The notes under the pieces are model-generated. The model was not told where the DNA came from and searched no databases. It saw nothing but the letters and a program-made list of their open reading frames with translations. Shown here one piece after another: positions 36,241 through 44,518 of a stretch of DNA of 64,000 bases. The stretch is taken from positions 89,795 through 153,794 of the forward strand of contig NZ_JBANDC010000012.1 in assembly GCF_038896935.1 (NCBI RefSeq), written 5' to 3'. Numbering within the stretch: the stretch's first letter is position 1; each line of letters opens with the position of its first letter. This stretch comes from Collimonas rhizosphaerae (GTDB lineage: Bacteria; Pseudomonadota; Gammaproteobacteria; Burkholderiales; Burkholderiaceae_D). The position numbers and the translations under genes are program-made.

Positions 36241-36383
36241 ACTTGCCGGATTCGCCGTGCAGCCGCTACACTCCTGCGCTTTGGCGGGAAATCTGCTTGC
36301 GCCTGTAAAGTGGTCTATAGTCAAGACAGGCCGCAAGCAAAAGCGGGCCGGGCAGTTCGTTCTAAGCAGATGAGGTAAGCGAG

Positions 36384-36950
36384 ATGGAAGATACAACAGC
36401 CGATGCCGGATTAAGCGCGGTCGGCATGCTGGGCAATGGCGCTCCGGCCAGCCAGGTGCTGGAGGCGGTGGCGATGCGCAAGCACGGCGATCCGGCGTGG
36501 GAGCCTTTTCATTACGAGAAGGTGTCCGAAACCGAATACGAAGTCAGCGGCGGCGCGCCGGCGGTGGTCGGCGGCGTCAAGAAATGGCCGGGGCCGCATA
36601 GCAGCGTGCTGGTGACGCTGGATGACATCGCCGAGGAACAGCAAATCCGGTTTCCGGCGGAAGTTGCGCCAGAGCCGGCGGCCATTGCCAGCCAGCCTGT
36701 GCCGGATCAGGCGCAGGGCAGCCCGGCGGCAAATTTCCTGACGGTGGTGCTGCAGTTGCCGCAGGACGAACAGGGCCGCAAACGCATCTGCAATGCGCTC
36801 AGCCTGGATGCCGATTTTTTCGGCGGCAGGGTGACGGCAACCTCGCTGGCCGACGAGATCGCGGTCAACCAGCTGCTGGAACTGCGCTGCGATCCGGCCG
36901 ATGTGCAAGACGTGCGGGCGCGGGTGGCCAGGCGCAATCGAGGGAACTGA
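36384..36950 (+). CDS. hypothetical protein, 188 aa
   Basis: No domain recognised. Soluble, with an Ala/Pro-rich linker near residues 95-118 separating two parts. The N-terminal part contains VVGGVKKWPGPHSSVLVTLDDIAEE; the C-terminal part is helical and contains KRICNALSLDADFFGG. A GAGGT site precedes the ATG. It converges on kynA with a 6-bp gap. Function cannot be inferred from context. Confidence 0.6.
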   Translation: MEDTTADAGLSAVGMLGNGAPASQVLEAVAMRKHGDPAWEPFHYEKVSETEYEVSGGAPAVVGGVKKWPGPHSSVLVTLDDIAEEQQIRFPAEVAPEPAAIASQPVPDQAQGSPAANFLTVVLQLPQDEQGRKRICNALSLDADFFGGRVTATSLADEIAVNQLLELRCDPADVQDVRARVARRNRGN

Positions 36951-36956
36951 CCTGCT

Positions 36957-37799
36957 TCAGAGAGAGGTCCGCAGCGAAAACAGTTCCGGGAACAGCACCA
37001 CGTCCAGCATCATCTTCAGGTAGCTGGCGCCTTCGGTGCCGCCGGTGCCTTTCTTGAAGCCGATGATGCGTTCGACGGTGGTCAGGTGGCGGAAGCGCCA
37101 GTAGCGGAACGAGGTTTCCAGGTCGACCAGCTTCTCGGCCAATTCGTATAATTCCCAGTGCGTATCCGGCGCCTTGTACACCGTCAGCCAGGCCGCTTCC
37201 ACCGACTTGTCGGCGACGGTGGGATTGCTCCAGTCCAGGCTCAGGCGAGCCTGTTCCACCGGCAAGCCGGCGCGCGCCATCAGCATCACCGCTTCGTCGT
37301 AGATCGACGGCTGCTGCAAGGCGTCCTGCAGCCGCGCATACGATTCCGGCGAATGCTGGTGCACCTGCAACAACGCGGCGTTCTTGTTCCCCAGCAGGAA
37401 TTCGATCTCGCGGTACTGGAACGACTGAAAACCTGACGACTGGCCAAGGTAAGGGCGGATCGCGGTGTATTCCGGCGGCGTCATGGTCGCCAGCACGTCC
37501 CAGGCATGCACCAGCTGGTCCATGATGCGCGCTACCCTGGCCATCATCTTGAACGCCGGCGACAAGTCGTTGCTGCGCATCTGCGCGCGCACTGCGTGCA
37601 GCTCGTGCAGCATCAGCTTCATCCACAGTTCGCTGGTCTGGTGCTGGATGATGAACAGCATTTCATTGTGGTTGGGCGAGCGCGGCTGCTGCGCCGACAG
37701 GATCTGGTCCAGCGCCAGGTAATCGCCGTAGCTCATGGTTTCGCCGAATTCCATCTTGGCGCCATGCCACGATTCGCCGGGCTTGTAAGGACATTCCAT
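36957..37799 (-). CDS. kynA: tryptophan 2,3-dioxygenase
   Basis: Haem dioxygenase of 280 aa that opens the tryptophan ring to N-formylkynurenine, the first step of the kynurenine pathway. Recognised by MSYGDYLALDQILSAQ, the FIIQHQTSELWMKLMLHELH block with active-site histidine, and the C-terminal WRFRHLTTVERIIGFKKGTGGTEGASYL region, which contains the proximal haem histidine and substrate-binding Arg/Thr residues. Last gene of kynB-kynU-kynA, 17 bp after kynU. The full length matches bacterial TDO. Confidence 0.97.
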   Translation of the reverse strand: MECPYKPGESWHGAKMEFGETMSYGDYLALDQILSAQQPRSPNHNEMLFIIQHQTSELWMKLMLHELHAVRAQMRSNDLSPAFKMMARVARIMDQLVHAWDVLATMTPPEYTAIRPYLGQSSGFQSFQYREIEFLLGNKNAALLQVHQHSPESYARLQDALQQPSIYDEAVMLMARAGLPVEQARLSLDWSNPTVADKSVEAAWLTVYKAPDTHWELYELAEKLVDLETSFRYWRFRHLTTVERIIGFKKGTGGTEGASYLKMMLDVVLFPELFSLRTSL

Positions 37800-37816
37800 T
37801 GCGTGACTCCCGGTAA

Positions 37817-39073
37817 TTAAGTGACAGCTTCCTGCTGTGCATCGATCTCATAATCCTTGTCGGCCAGGATCCGGCGCAAGGTGCTGACTGCGTCCCAGAC
37901 ATCGGTGAATTGCGTGTACAGCGGCGTGAAGCCGAAGCGCATCACGTGCGGTTCGCGGTAATCGCCGATGACGCCGCGCGCGATCAGTTCGCGCATGACG
38001 GCATAGCCGTGGGCGTGGGCGAAACTGACGTGGCTGCCGCGCTGTTCATGCTGGCGCGGAGTGACCAGCGTCAGGCCGAGGCCGGCGCAGCGGCTTTCGA
38101 CCAGCGCGATGAACAGGTCGGTCAGCGCCAGCGATTTGCGGCGCAAGGCTTGCATGTCGGTCTGGGCGAAAATGTCGAGGCCGCATTCGACCAGCGCCAG
38201 CGACACCACCGGCTGGGTGCCGCACAGCGCGCGCCGTATGCCGTCGCCGGGCGCAAATGCCGGCTGCATGGTGAACGGCGCCTGGTGGCTCCACCAGCCG
38301 CTCAGGGGCTGCCGGAACTGCGCGTGGTGGCGCGGTGCGATCCAGGCGAAGGCCGGCGCGCCGGGGCCGCCGTTGAGGTATTTGTAGGTGCAGCCGACGG
38401 CAAAATCGGCGTTCGCCGCATGCAGGTCGACCGGCACCGCGCCAGCCGAATGCGCCAGGTCCCACAGCACCAGTGCGCCTTGCTCTTGTGCGGCCTTGGT
38501 GACGGCTTGCATGTCGTGCAGGTGGCCGCTGCGGTAGTTGACATGGGTCAGCATCAGGACCGCGGTTTCGGCGTTCACTGCCGTAGCGAGTTCTTGCGGC
38601 GTGTCGGCCAGGTGGATGCGGTAGCCGCGGTCGAGCCATTCGGTCAGTCCCTGCGCCATGTAGATATCGGTGGGGAAATTGCCGCGTTCGGTGACGATCA
38701 CCTTGCGGCTGGCGCCATCCGCCTTGCCGGCCTGGATCTGCAGGGCGCCGGCCAGCAGCTTGAACAGGTTGATGGAAGTGGAGTCGGTAATCACCACTTC
38801 ATTCTCGCCGGCGCCGATCAGCGTCGCCAGCTTGTTGCCCAGCCGGTTCGGCAGGTCGAACCAGCCGGCTTTGTTCCAGCTGCGGATCAGGTCGTGTCCC
38901 CATTCCTGCTGGATCACCTGCTGTGCGCGTTGCAGCGCTGCGTGCGGGCGCGCGCCCAGTGAATTGCCGTCCAGGTAGATCACGCCGGACGGCAGGTCGA
39001 ACAAGGTCCGCAGCGGCGCCAGCGGGTCGTCGGCGTCCAGGGCCTGGCAAGCTGCGCGGCTACTGTTTGTCAT
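37817..39073 (-). CDS. kynU: kynureninase
   Basis: PLP enzyme of 418 aa converting kynurenine to anthranilate and alanine. The PLP lysine is K231 in TYKYLNGGPG. The cofactor-binding WDLAHSAGAVPVDLH is just before it, and the substrate-contact GWWSHQAPF after it. I start at the ATG at 39073; the longer open frame reads back into kynB. The middle gene of the operon, 10 bp after the kynB stop codon. Together the three genes convert tryptophan to anthranilate. Confidence 0.96.
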   Translation of the reverse strand: MTNSSRAACQALDADDPLAPLRTLFDLPSGVIYLDGNSLGARPHAALQRAQQVIQQEWGHDLIRSWNKAGWFDLPNRLGNKLATLIGAGENEVVITDSTSINLFKLLAGALQIQAGKADGASRKVIVTERGNFPTDIYMAQGLTEWLDRGYRIHLADTPQELATAVNAETAVLMLTHVNYRSGHLHDMQAVTKAAQEQGALVLWDLAHSAGAVPVDLHAANADFAVGCTYKYLNGGPGAPAFAWIAPRHHAQFRQPLSGWWSHQAPFTMQPAFAPGDGIRRALCGTQPVVSLALVECGLDIFAQTDMQALRRKSLALTDLFIALVESRCAGLGLTLVTPRQHEQRGSHVSFAHAHGYAVMRELIARGVIGDYREPHVMRFGFTPLYTQFTDVWDAVSTLRRILADKDYEIDAQQEAVT

Positions 39074-39083
39074 GTGGTGTTCC

Positions 39084-39722
39084 TTAAATTGAAAGAGGGC
39101 GCAGCACGGCCCGCACCGGACTGGCGTCCATGCCGGCCAGGCGCAAGGGCAGGGCAACCAGTTCGTAGTCGCCGGCGTCGATCGCATCGAGTACGATGCC
39201 TTCCAGTATCGCCATGCCGTGCTGCCTGACGGCGTGGTGCGCCAGCATGGTCTTGGATTCCTGCGGATCGAGCGAGGGCGTGTCGATGCCGACCAGGCGC
39301 ACCCCGTGCTGGGCCAGCAGCGCGATGGTTTCCGGCGCTACCGCGGCAAAGGCCGGATCCCAATGCGCTTGCGGCGCGCTGGCGTAGGTGCGCAACAGCA
39401 CGCGCGGCGGAACGTCGGCCAGGGCGTGGGCAATGTGCTGCGGCGTGACCAGCGCAGTTCCTATGCAATGGATGACGCGGCATGGGCCGATATAGGCGTC
39501 GAGGGCGACCTGGTCGATAGCCAGGCCTTGCGGATCGTAATGGCTGGGCGCATCGCAGTGCGCACCGGTATGGGTGGAAAGCGTGATGCGGCTGACATGC
39601 ACCGGGCAGCCGTCGCCGATTTCCCAGGTGGCTTGCGCGCTGTATGCGGTGTCGCCCGGCCACACGGGGATCCGTGCGGACAGGGTGGGGCTGATGTCCC
39701 AGATGGGTTTTGAAGTGGCGAT
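39084..39722 (-). CDS. kynB: kynurenine formamidase (arylformamidase), apparent non-standard start
   Basis: Cyclase-family metal-dependent hydrolase converting N-formylkynurenine to kynurenine. The HTGAHCDAPSHYDP metal-binding motif is intact. The first in-frame standard start is a GTG at 39665, but the frame continues upstream through KPIWDISPTLSARIPVWPGD, and W-D-I-S-P is the conserved N-terminus of KynB. Between that and an in-frame TAG at 39746-39744 there is no ATG, GTG or TTG. The best candidate is an ATC at 39722, five bases after GGGGA, giving 212 aa, the usual length. A CTG at 39683 is less likely. First gene of the operon. Confidence 0.85.
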   Translation of the reverse strand: MATSKPIWDISPTLSARIPVWPGDTAYSAQATWEIGDGCPVHVSRITLSTHTGAHCDAPSHYDPQGLAIDQVALDAYIGPCRVIHCIGTALVTPQHIAHALADVPPRVLLRTYASAPQAHWDPAFAAVAPETIALLAQHGVRLVGIDTPSLDPQESKTMLAHHAVRQHGMAILEGIVLDAIDAGDYELVALPLRLAGMDASPVRAVLRPLSI

Positions 39723-39831
39723 GGCGTTCCCCGGTGCTGGATGCTAGTGAATTTACTAATGAACTGCTATGGTCCACTGGCAATTATTTTAGGCGAGCTT
39801 GAAGGAATTTTTATACGAAATTAATAGTCGT

Positions 39832-39880
39832 TTTCAATATTAATTAGAATAAAATGAAAGCTAATTGATTAATATTGAAA
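39832..39880. promoter_or_regulatory. AT-rich operator between kynB and its Lrp-type regulator
   Basis: Perfect 13-bp inverted repeat TTTCAATATTAAT / ATTAATATTGAAA with outer ends at 39832 and 39880. An inner pair AATTAG / CTAATT (39842 and 39861) extends the dyad. Such long AT-rich dyads are typical binding sites of Lrp/AsnC proteins. It lies 11 bp before the regulator ATG and about 110 bp from the kynB start, so it can serve both genes. Confidence 0.6.
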
Positions 39881-39890
39881 GATAATTTCA

Positions 39891-40367
39891 ATGCAGCTCG
39901 ATACCATCGATTTGAACATCCTGACGCTGCTGCAGCAGAATGGCCGGATCAGCAACCAGGACCTGGCGGAGCAGGTGTTCCTGTCGCCGTCGTCCTGCCT
40001 GCGCCGCGTCCGCATCCTGGAAGAGACCGGCATCATCAGTCGTTACAGCGCGGTGCTGAGCCCGGAAAAACTGGGGCTGGAGCTGGATGTCTTCGTGCAG
40101 GTGACGATGCGGCGCGATGTCGAGAGCTGGCATGAGAATTTCATGCAGGCGCTGCAGGATTACCCGGAGGTGGTCGGCTCCTACATCATCACCGGCGACG
40201 CCAACTACCTGCTGCGGGTGAAGGCACGCAACCTCAAGCACTATTCCGCTTTCGTGCTGGAGAAGTTATATAAAATACCGGGCGTGCAGGATATCCGCTC
40301 CAATATCGTGCTGCAGGCGATCAAGGAAACCTACGAGCTGCCGCGCGAACTGCTGCGCGATGGCTGA
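39891..40367 (+). CDS. kynR: Lrp/AsnC-family regulator of the kynurenine operon
   Basis: A 158-residue Lrp/AsnC protein. N-terminal helix-turn-helix (residues 4-62, DTIDLNILTLLQQNGRISNQDLAEQVFLS) and C-terminal RAM ligand-binding domain (about 70-150, with the VGSYIITGDANYLLRV segment). Pseudomonas KynR has the same type and position and activates kyn genes with kynurenine (established). By position it should do so here. The symbol is by analogy. Confidence 0.85.
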   Translation: MQLDTIDLNILTLLQQNGRISNQDLAEQVFLSPSSCLRRVRILEETGIISRYSAVLSPEKLGLELDVFVQVTMRRDVESWHENFMQALQDYPEVVGSYIITGDANYLLRVKARNLKHYSAFVLEKLYKIPGVQDIRSNIVLQAIKETYELPRELLRDG

Positions 40368-40414
40368 GGCGCCGCGCACGGATAACGATTAACCCGATAC
40401 ATCAGATTGACACC

Positions 40415-40642
40415 ATGGCAAAGACGATTGAAGAAGTTCTGGCAAGACAAAAAGAGGGCGCGCAATTCGTGCTGTCGGCGCCCTTGCTCGGGCTGGAGCT
40501 GGAAGATTTCGACACGGTCGCCAAAATCTGGGTGGCCCAAGGCGGGCCGGGATTCAAGGTGGCCGGCGTGCCGCACCGGAAATGCGTCGACGGCGAATTT
40601 TTCATAGACCGCGTGACCGTGGTCAAGCTGCCGCTGTCCTGA
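40415..40642 (+). CDS. small conserved hypothetical protein, 75 aa
   Basis: Soluble 75-residue protein starting MAKTIEEVLARQKEG and ending in RVTVVKLPLS. No named domain known to me. The composition and codon use match the chromosome. It begins 48 bp after the Lrp-type gene. A strong hairpin follows, so its message ends here. Possibly a stand-alone gene, with no indication of a role in tryptophan use. Confidence 0.6.
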   Translation: MAKTIEEVLARQKEGAQFVLSAPLLGLELEDFDTVAKIWVAQGGPGFKVAGVPHRKCVDGEFFIDRVTVVKLPLS

Positions 40643-40645
40643 ACC

Positions 40646-40669
40646 GGCGCACCGCGATGACGGTGCGCC
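40646..40669. terminator. hairpin between convergent genes
   Basis: GGCGCACCG and CGGTGCGCC, perfect 9-bp arms around CGATGA, lying between the ends of the 75-aa gene and the VOC gene. There is no clear T-run, so termination may be weak or Rho-assisted. Confidence 0.55.
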
Positions 40670-40686
40670 TGCGTTGCAATCGCCGA

Positions 40687-41097
40687 TCAGCCGTCTTTCT
40701 CGCAATTGACCATCCACGGCGTGCCGAACTGGTCTTCCAGCATGCCGAAACTGGCGGCCCAGAAGGTTTTTTCGTAAGGCATCTTGACCGTGCCGTTTTT
40801 TGCCAGCGCATTGAAGATGCGGGCGCCGTCCGCAATCGTGTCGACATTGATCGACAAGACCATGCCCTGCATTTTTTCGAAATATTCAGGCGGGCAATCC
40901 GAGCCCATCAAGACGCCGCCGTCCAGTTCCAGCCGGATGTGCGCGATCTTGTCTTGCCGGTCAGGCGGCGTCTGTTCTGCCATCGGCGTTTCTTTGTTGG
41001 TCAGCCTGAAGGCGATTTTCCCGCCCAGGACTTGCTGGTAGAACTTGAAGGCGGCGTCGCACTGGCCGTTGAAATTCAGGTAGGCGTTCAATAGCAT
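40687..41097 (-). CDS. VOC-family protein, PhnB-like
   Basis: A 136-residue glyoxalase/bleomycin-resistance-fold protein of the PhnB (3-demethylubiquinone-9 methyltransferase-like) subgroup. Typical stretches: LNAYLNFNGQCDAAFKFYQQVLGG at the start, then GGVLMGSDCPPEYF and FGMLEDQFGTPWMVN at the end. The metal ligands of true glyoxalases are not all present, so the activity is unknown. It is the last of three small genes (YciI-like, SRPBCC, VOC) on this strand, a combination often seen together. Confidence 0.8.
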   Translation of the reverse strand: MLLNAYLNFNGQCDAAFKFYQQVLGGKIAFRLTNKETPMAEQTPPDRQDKIAHIRLELDGGVLMGSDCPPEYFEKMQGMVLSINVDTIADGARIFNALAKNGTVKMPYEKTFWAASFGMLEDQFGTPWMVNCEKDG

Positions 41098-41178
41098 GTC
41101 GATCTCCTCTATTCCTGCGATGGATAATGAAAACGGCGCCGCGCCTGTCTCTGCACGCGACGCCAGGGGTACCGTCGT

Positions 41179-41703
41179 TTATTTCTCGGTGACGGTCTTC
41201 AGGTTGGCAAGCCCGGCTTCGAAATCCTTGCCGATCATGCTGTCCATATTGAAAAACAAGCCCATCACCTTGCTGACATAAGGTGCGGGTCCGTACATGG
41301 CCCAGGTGACGTTGCTGCTGTCGCCCTGGGTGTCGACGCTGAATTCAGCGACGTTGCTGCTTTCAAACGGCTTGCTGAAATCGAGCTTGATGACGGTTTT
41401 CGACGGCGACGTTTGCTTGATCTCCATGCGTCCGGCGCCGGCCTTGTCGTTGCCGTTCCAGGCATACACCGCGCCCGGGCCGCTGGCGGCGCCGCTGAAA
41501 GTCCGTTGCATGGCTGGATCCAGTTTTTCATAAGGCGACCAGTTGCTCCAGTCGTGGAAGTTGTTGACTTGCGCCAGGATCTTTTCCGGCGGCGCCTTGA
41601 TCGAGATCGTGCGCTGGACGCGGAATGTGTCGGGCCGGGTCGCCGCATAACCGAAGACGGCGGCTAGTGCGACGACGATAACGATGGCGATGGTCTTGAT
41701 CAT
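41179..41703 (-). CDS. SRPBCC-family protein with N-terminal membrane anchor
   Basis: A 174-residue START/Bet v1-like (polyketide cyclase) protein. The first ~20 residues (MIKTIAIVIVVALAAVFGYAA) form a membrane helix or signal, then comes a single SRPBCC domain with the opening VQRTISIKAPPEKILAQVNNFHDWSNWSPYE. It binds a hydrophobic ligand in this fold class; ligand unknown. The ATG at 41703 is chosen because the upstream open frame overlaps the YciI-like gene region. It lies 37 bp after that gene. Confidence 0.8.
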   Translation of the reverse strand: MIKTIAIVIVVALAAVFGYAATRPDTFRVQRTISIKAPPEKILAQVNNFHDWSNWSPYEKLDPAMQRTFSGAASGPGAVYAWNGNDKAGAGRMEIKQTSPSKTVIKLDFSKPFESSNVAEFSVDTQGDSSNVTWAMYGPAPYVSKVMGLFFNMDSMIGKDFEAGLANLKTVTEK

Positions 41704-41740
41704 TGCTGGTCTCCTGGTGGCGTTGGCATGGCGCGGCAGC

Positions 41741-42166
41741 TCAGGCGCCGGAACTTTGGCGGCGCAGGCGTTCTTCGGTTTCCCTGAGTTCCGGCGTGAA
41801 CTCGGCGCCGAAATCTTCCGCCTCGAATACCTGGCGCAGTTCGAGCTCGACGGCGCCGTCGCCATCCAGCGCAGGCCAGCGCTTGACCCATTCGATGGCT
41901 TCCTGTTTCGACTTGACCTGGATCATGGTAAAGCCCGCGATCAGTTCCTTGGTTTCGGCGAAGGGGCCGTCGAACACGGTCGGCTTGCCTCCCGCAAAGC
42001 TGATGCGGGCGCCCTTGGCGCTGGGCTGCAAGCCTTCGCCGGCCACCATCACGCCGGCATTCACCATTTCTTCGTTGTATTTAATCATGGCGGCCAGCAG
42101 TTCGGTGCTGGGCATGGTGCCGGCTTCCGTGTTCTTGTCCGCCTTGCGTATGATCATGAATCGCAT
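41741..42166 (-). CDS. YciI-family (DGPF) protein
   Basis: Small cytosolic protein of 141 aa with the YciI/DGPF fold: MRFMIIRKADKNTEAG at the start, the DGPFAETKELIAGF signature in the middle, and a helical end. Such proteins are often encoded beside ECF sigma factors and SRPBCC/VOC proteins; no sigma factor gene is present here. Function unknown. Confidence 0.85.
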   Translation of the reverse strand: MRFMIIRKADKNTEAGTMPSTELLAAMIKYNEEMVNAGVMVAGEGLQPSAKGARISFAGGKPTVFDGPFAETKELIAGFTMIQVKSKQEAIEWVKRWPALDGDGAVELELRQVFEAEDFGAEFTPELRETEERLRRQSSGA

Positions 42167-42521
42167 CTTGATATCTCCGTTCGGTTTAAGGTTGGGGCCG
42201 GGCCGGCGGCTGGGGCCGATTAATTCCCGGATCTGCTAATTAGTCGAGCGGGAAACGGCGAGATCGACAGTTTGCAGATTTTTTTTGCATTATATTTGAA
42301 GGGGCGGTTTTACTTGTGGAAATCGCAATTTCTTTATTCGGCAGGCATGCGGCCGGGTTTGTTTGAGCGCAAACAGCCGATGCAGGTTCAGTGCAAACCA
42401 TGAATCGAGCATTCGTTCAAAAATGGAATTTTGCGGCGCCACGATGTCGTGGCAGCCAGGCAGCATCAGGGGTTATTCCATCGACACTACCCGCACGCCA
42501 ATGAGCACAGATGAAAAATCC

Positions 42522-42591
42522 ATATAGATCAATCACATAGCTAAAACGCGCGGGAGTTATCAACAGGACTGTCCACAGTTTCTGTGGGTAA
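42522..42591. repeat. 70-bp dispersed element with DnaA-box-like ends, copy 1
   Basis: Aligns without gaps to 47226-47295; the last 35 bases also match 55953-55987. It contains TTATCAACA and, inverted, TTACCCACA (read as TGTGGGTAA), both close to the DnaA box TTATNCACA. The rest of the spacer from 42167 to 42610 shows no gene. Confidence 0.7.
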
Positions 42592-42610
42592 CTTCGGCGA
42601 GAATGAAAAT

Positions 42611-42913
42611 TCAGTCAATCACCACCGCCATGAAGACGGTAGACAGGCTGAGCAGGGTCAGGCCGAAGATGAAGGCGATGTCGGCGTATTGCTCCAGGCG
42701 CGTGCTGCTGCTGGAGCGCATCGAAGCATACGACAGCACGCCGCTGGTAAGGAACACCAGGCTGTTGAGCGCCAGCAGGTGGCTCAGCCACAGCGCCAGC
42801 CCGCTGAAGCGCGCCAGCTTGATGATCGACAGCGCGGTGATGCAGACGCCGATCATCGTGGCGGAAGAGGGCAGGATGTGCTGCGACAGGTTGTTGTTGG
42901 CCAGCTTGATCAT
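42611..42913 (-). CDS. small membrane protein downstream of degP
   Basis: A 100-residue protein with about three membrane helices (residues 18-36, 44-62 and 77-97) and a short basic loop MRSSSSTRLEQY. No domain name known to me. The ATG at 42913 lies 25 bp after the degP stop codon, so it is probably co-transcribed with the protease. Possible role in the same envelope response; this rests on position only. The final segment FGLTLLSLSTVFMAVVID is strongly hydrophobic. Confidence 0.7.
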   Translation of the reverse strand: MIKLANNNLSQHILPSSATMIGVCITALSIIKLARFSGLALWLSHLLALNSLVFLTSGVLSYASMRSSSSTRLEQYADIAFIFGLTLLSLSTVFMAVVID

Positions 42914-42938
42914 CGTTTCACATCCTGCGGTCGGGGCA

Positions 42939-44411
42939 TTAGCCGAGGTTGAGCGGGACGAAGATCTTGTCTTTGTCACGCTGCACCAGCAGCGCCACGT
43001 TCTTGCCGGCCTTGCTTACCAGCTGGCGCAACTGCTCGACGCTGTTGACCGGCTTGCCGTTGAGCGACAGGATCACGTCGCCGCGCTGGATGCCGGCCAG
43101 CGCCGACGGGCCGGAAGCATCTTCCACCACCAGCCCGCCGTGGATCCCGACCTGTTGCTGTTCGTCCGGGCTGAGCTGGCGCAGCGCCAGCCCCAGCCGT
43201 GCCTGCGAACCGGCGCTTTCATCGTTGCCGGCGGTTTTCACTGCTTCAGCTTCGGTCGGCTTGACGGTCAGCGTCTTGGCCTGGCCGTTGCGCACTACTT
43301 CAATCGTGCTGGCGGTGCCCGGCGCGGTATCGGCCACCAGGCTCGGCAGGTCGGATGAATGGCTGATCGGCTGGCCGTTGAAGCGCAGGATCACGTCGCC
43401 GGACTGCAGGCCGCCCTTGTCGGCCGGACTGCCTTTGTCGACCGAGCTGACCAGCGCGCCGGCGGCGCTCTTCAGGCCGAACGATTCGGCCAGCGCCTGG
43501 TTCACTTCCTGCACGCTGACGCCGAGGTGGCTGCGGGTGACCTTGCCGTGCTTGACCAGCTGCTGCTCGACCTTGGTGGCGACATCGATCGGGATCGCAA
43601 ACGACAGGCCCTGGTAACCGCCGGTCTGGCTGTAGATCTGCGAATTGATGCCGATCACTTCGCCTTTGATGTTGAACAGCGGACCGCCCGAATTGCCGGG
43701 ATTGACGGCGACGTCGGTCTGGATGAACGGCACATAGGTATCGTCCGGCAAGGAGCGCGACTTGGCGCTGACGATGCCGGCGGTGGCGGTGTTTTCAAAA
43801 CCGTAAGGCGAGCCGATCGCCAGCACCGGTTCGCCGACCCTGGTCAGCGCCGGATTGCCGATCTGTACCGTCGGCAGGTTCTTGGCGTCGATCCGTATCA
43901 CGGCGATATCGCTCTGCTTGTCGGAACCCAGCACCTTGGCCCTGAATTCGCGGCGGTCGGTCAGCTTGACCGTGACTTCCTGTGCGCCTTCGACCACGTG
44001 TGCGTTGGTCAGGATCAGGCCGTCGGCGCTGATGATGAAGCCGGAGCCTTCGCCGCGCATGATCTGCGGATGCCGCGGGATTTGCAGCTGCGGGCCGAAG
44101 CGTTTGAAAAATTGGGAGAAAGGATCGTTCGGATCGAGCTCGTCGTCCTGGTCCGATACCGCACTCTGTTTTGCCTTGCCGGTGACGCTGATGTTCACCA
44201 CGGCCGGCCCGGCCCGTTCGACGATGCCGGAAAAGTCGGTCGCCACTGCAACGGCCGGCGCGGCGCTGCTCGCCACGGGGGCCGGGGCGACGATAGCGGC
44301 ATTGGCGTTTTCGATGCCGATGTCGCCGCTCTTCGAATGCAGGTAGGCGCCGCCGGCGACCACCAGCACGGCGACGGCAATGGCGCTGCGGGAAAAGGTT
44401 TGACGATTCAT
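42939..44411 (-). CDS. degP: DegP/HtrA-family periplasmic serine protease
   Basis: Do-type protease/chaperone of 490 aa. N-terminal signal or anchor (residues 8-25, AIAVAVLVVAGGAYL), then the trypsin-like domain with H138 (TNAHVV), D168 (SDIAVIRI) and S241 (GNSGGPL). Two PDZ domains follow, about 275-375 and 395-485. It degrades or refolds damaged envelope proteins. A split TTTAAG-N5-TTTAAT box lies 54 bp upstream and is also found before the two-component operon at 47.1 kb, which suggests direct control by that regulator. Confidence 0.93.
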   Translation of the reverse strand: MNRQTFSRSAIAVAVLVVAGGAYLHSKSGDIGIENANAAIVAPAPVASSAAPAVAVATDFSGIVERAGPAVVNISVTGKAKQSAVSDQDDELDPNDPFSQFFKRFGPQLQIPRHPQIMRGEGSGFIISADGLILTNAHVVEGAQEVTVKLTDRREFRAKVLGSDKQSDIAVIRIDAKNLPTVQIGNPALTRVGEPVLAIGSPYGFENTATAGIVSAKSRSLPDDTYVPFIQTDVAVNPGNSGGPLFNIKGEVIGINSQIYSQTGGYQGLSFAIPIDVATKVEQQLVKHGKVTRSHLGVSVQEVNQALAESFGLKSAAGALVSSVDKGSPADKGGLQSGDVILRFNGQPISHSSDLPSLVADTAPGTASTIEVVRNGQAKTLTVKPTEAEAVKTAGNDESAGSQARLGLALRQLSPDEQQQVGIHGGLVVEDASGPSALAGIQRGDVILSLNGKPVNSVEQLRQLVSKAGKNVALLVQRDKDKIFVPLNLG

Positions 44412-44464
44412 GCTGTGCTCCTTGCAGATGGACTAGAACTAGCACACAGCATAAATACGAAAAA

Positions 44465-44481
44465 TTAAAGCAGACTTAAAC
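44465..44481 (-). promoter_or_regulatory. response-regulator-type box upstream of degP
   Basis: Read on the minus strand: TTTAAG-N5-TTTAAT, two hexamers with an 11-bp period as in PmrA/QseB-type boxes (YTTAAK-N5-YTTAAK, known from enterobacteria). The identical hexamer pair precedes the response-regulator gene at 47172-47188. Confidence 0.6.
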
Positions 44482-44484
44482 AGG

Positions 44485-44504
44485 AAAACAAGCGCTTGTT
44501 TTCA
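44485..44504. terminator. 20-bp perfect palindrome between brnA and degP
   Basis: GAAAACAAGC joined to its exact complement. It follows the brnA stop codon by 15 bp on the minus strand and ends in a T-rich arm, so it may terminate the brnT-brnA message. It is also next to the degP box and could instead be an operator. Confidence 0.4.
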
Positions 44505-44518
44505 GCGCGCGGATCACG

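Noticed and set aside
42522..42591. Chromosomal replication origin because of DnaA-like boxes
   Set aside because: Only two degenerate boxes, no AT-rich unwinding region, no dnaA, dnaN or parAB nearby, and the same element occurs again at 47.2 and 55.9 kb.
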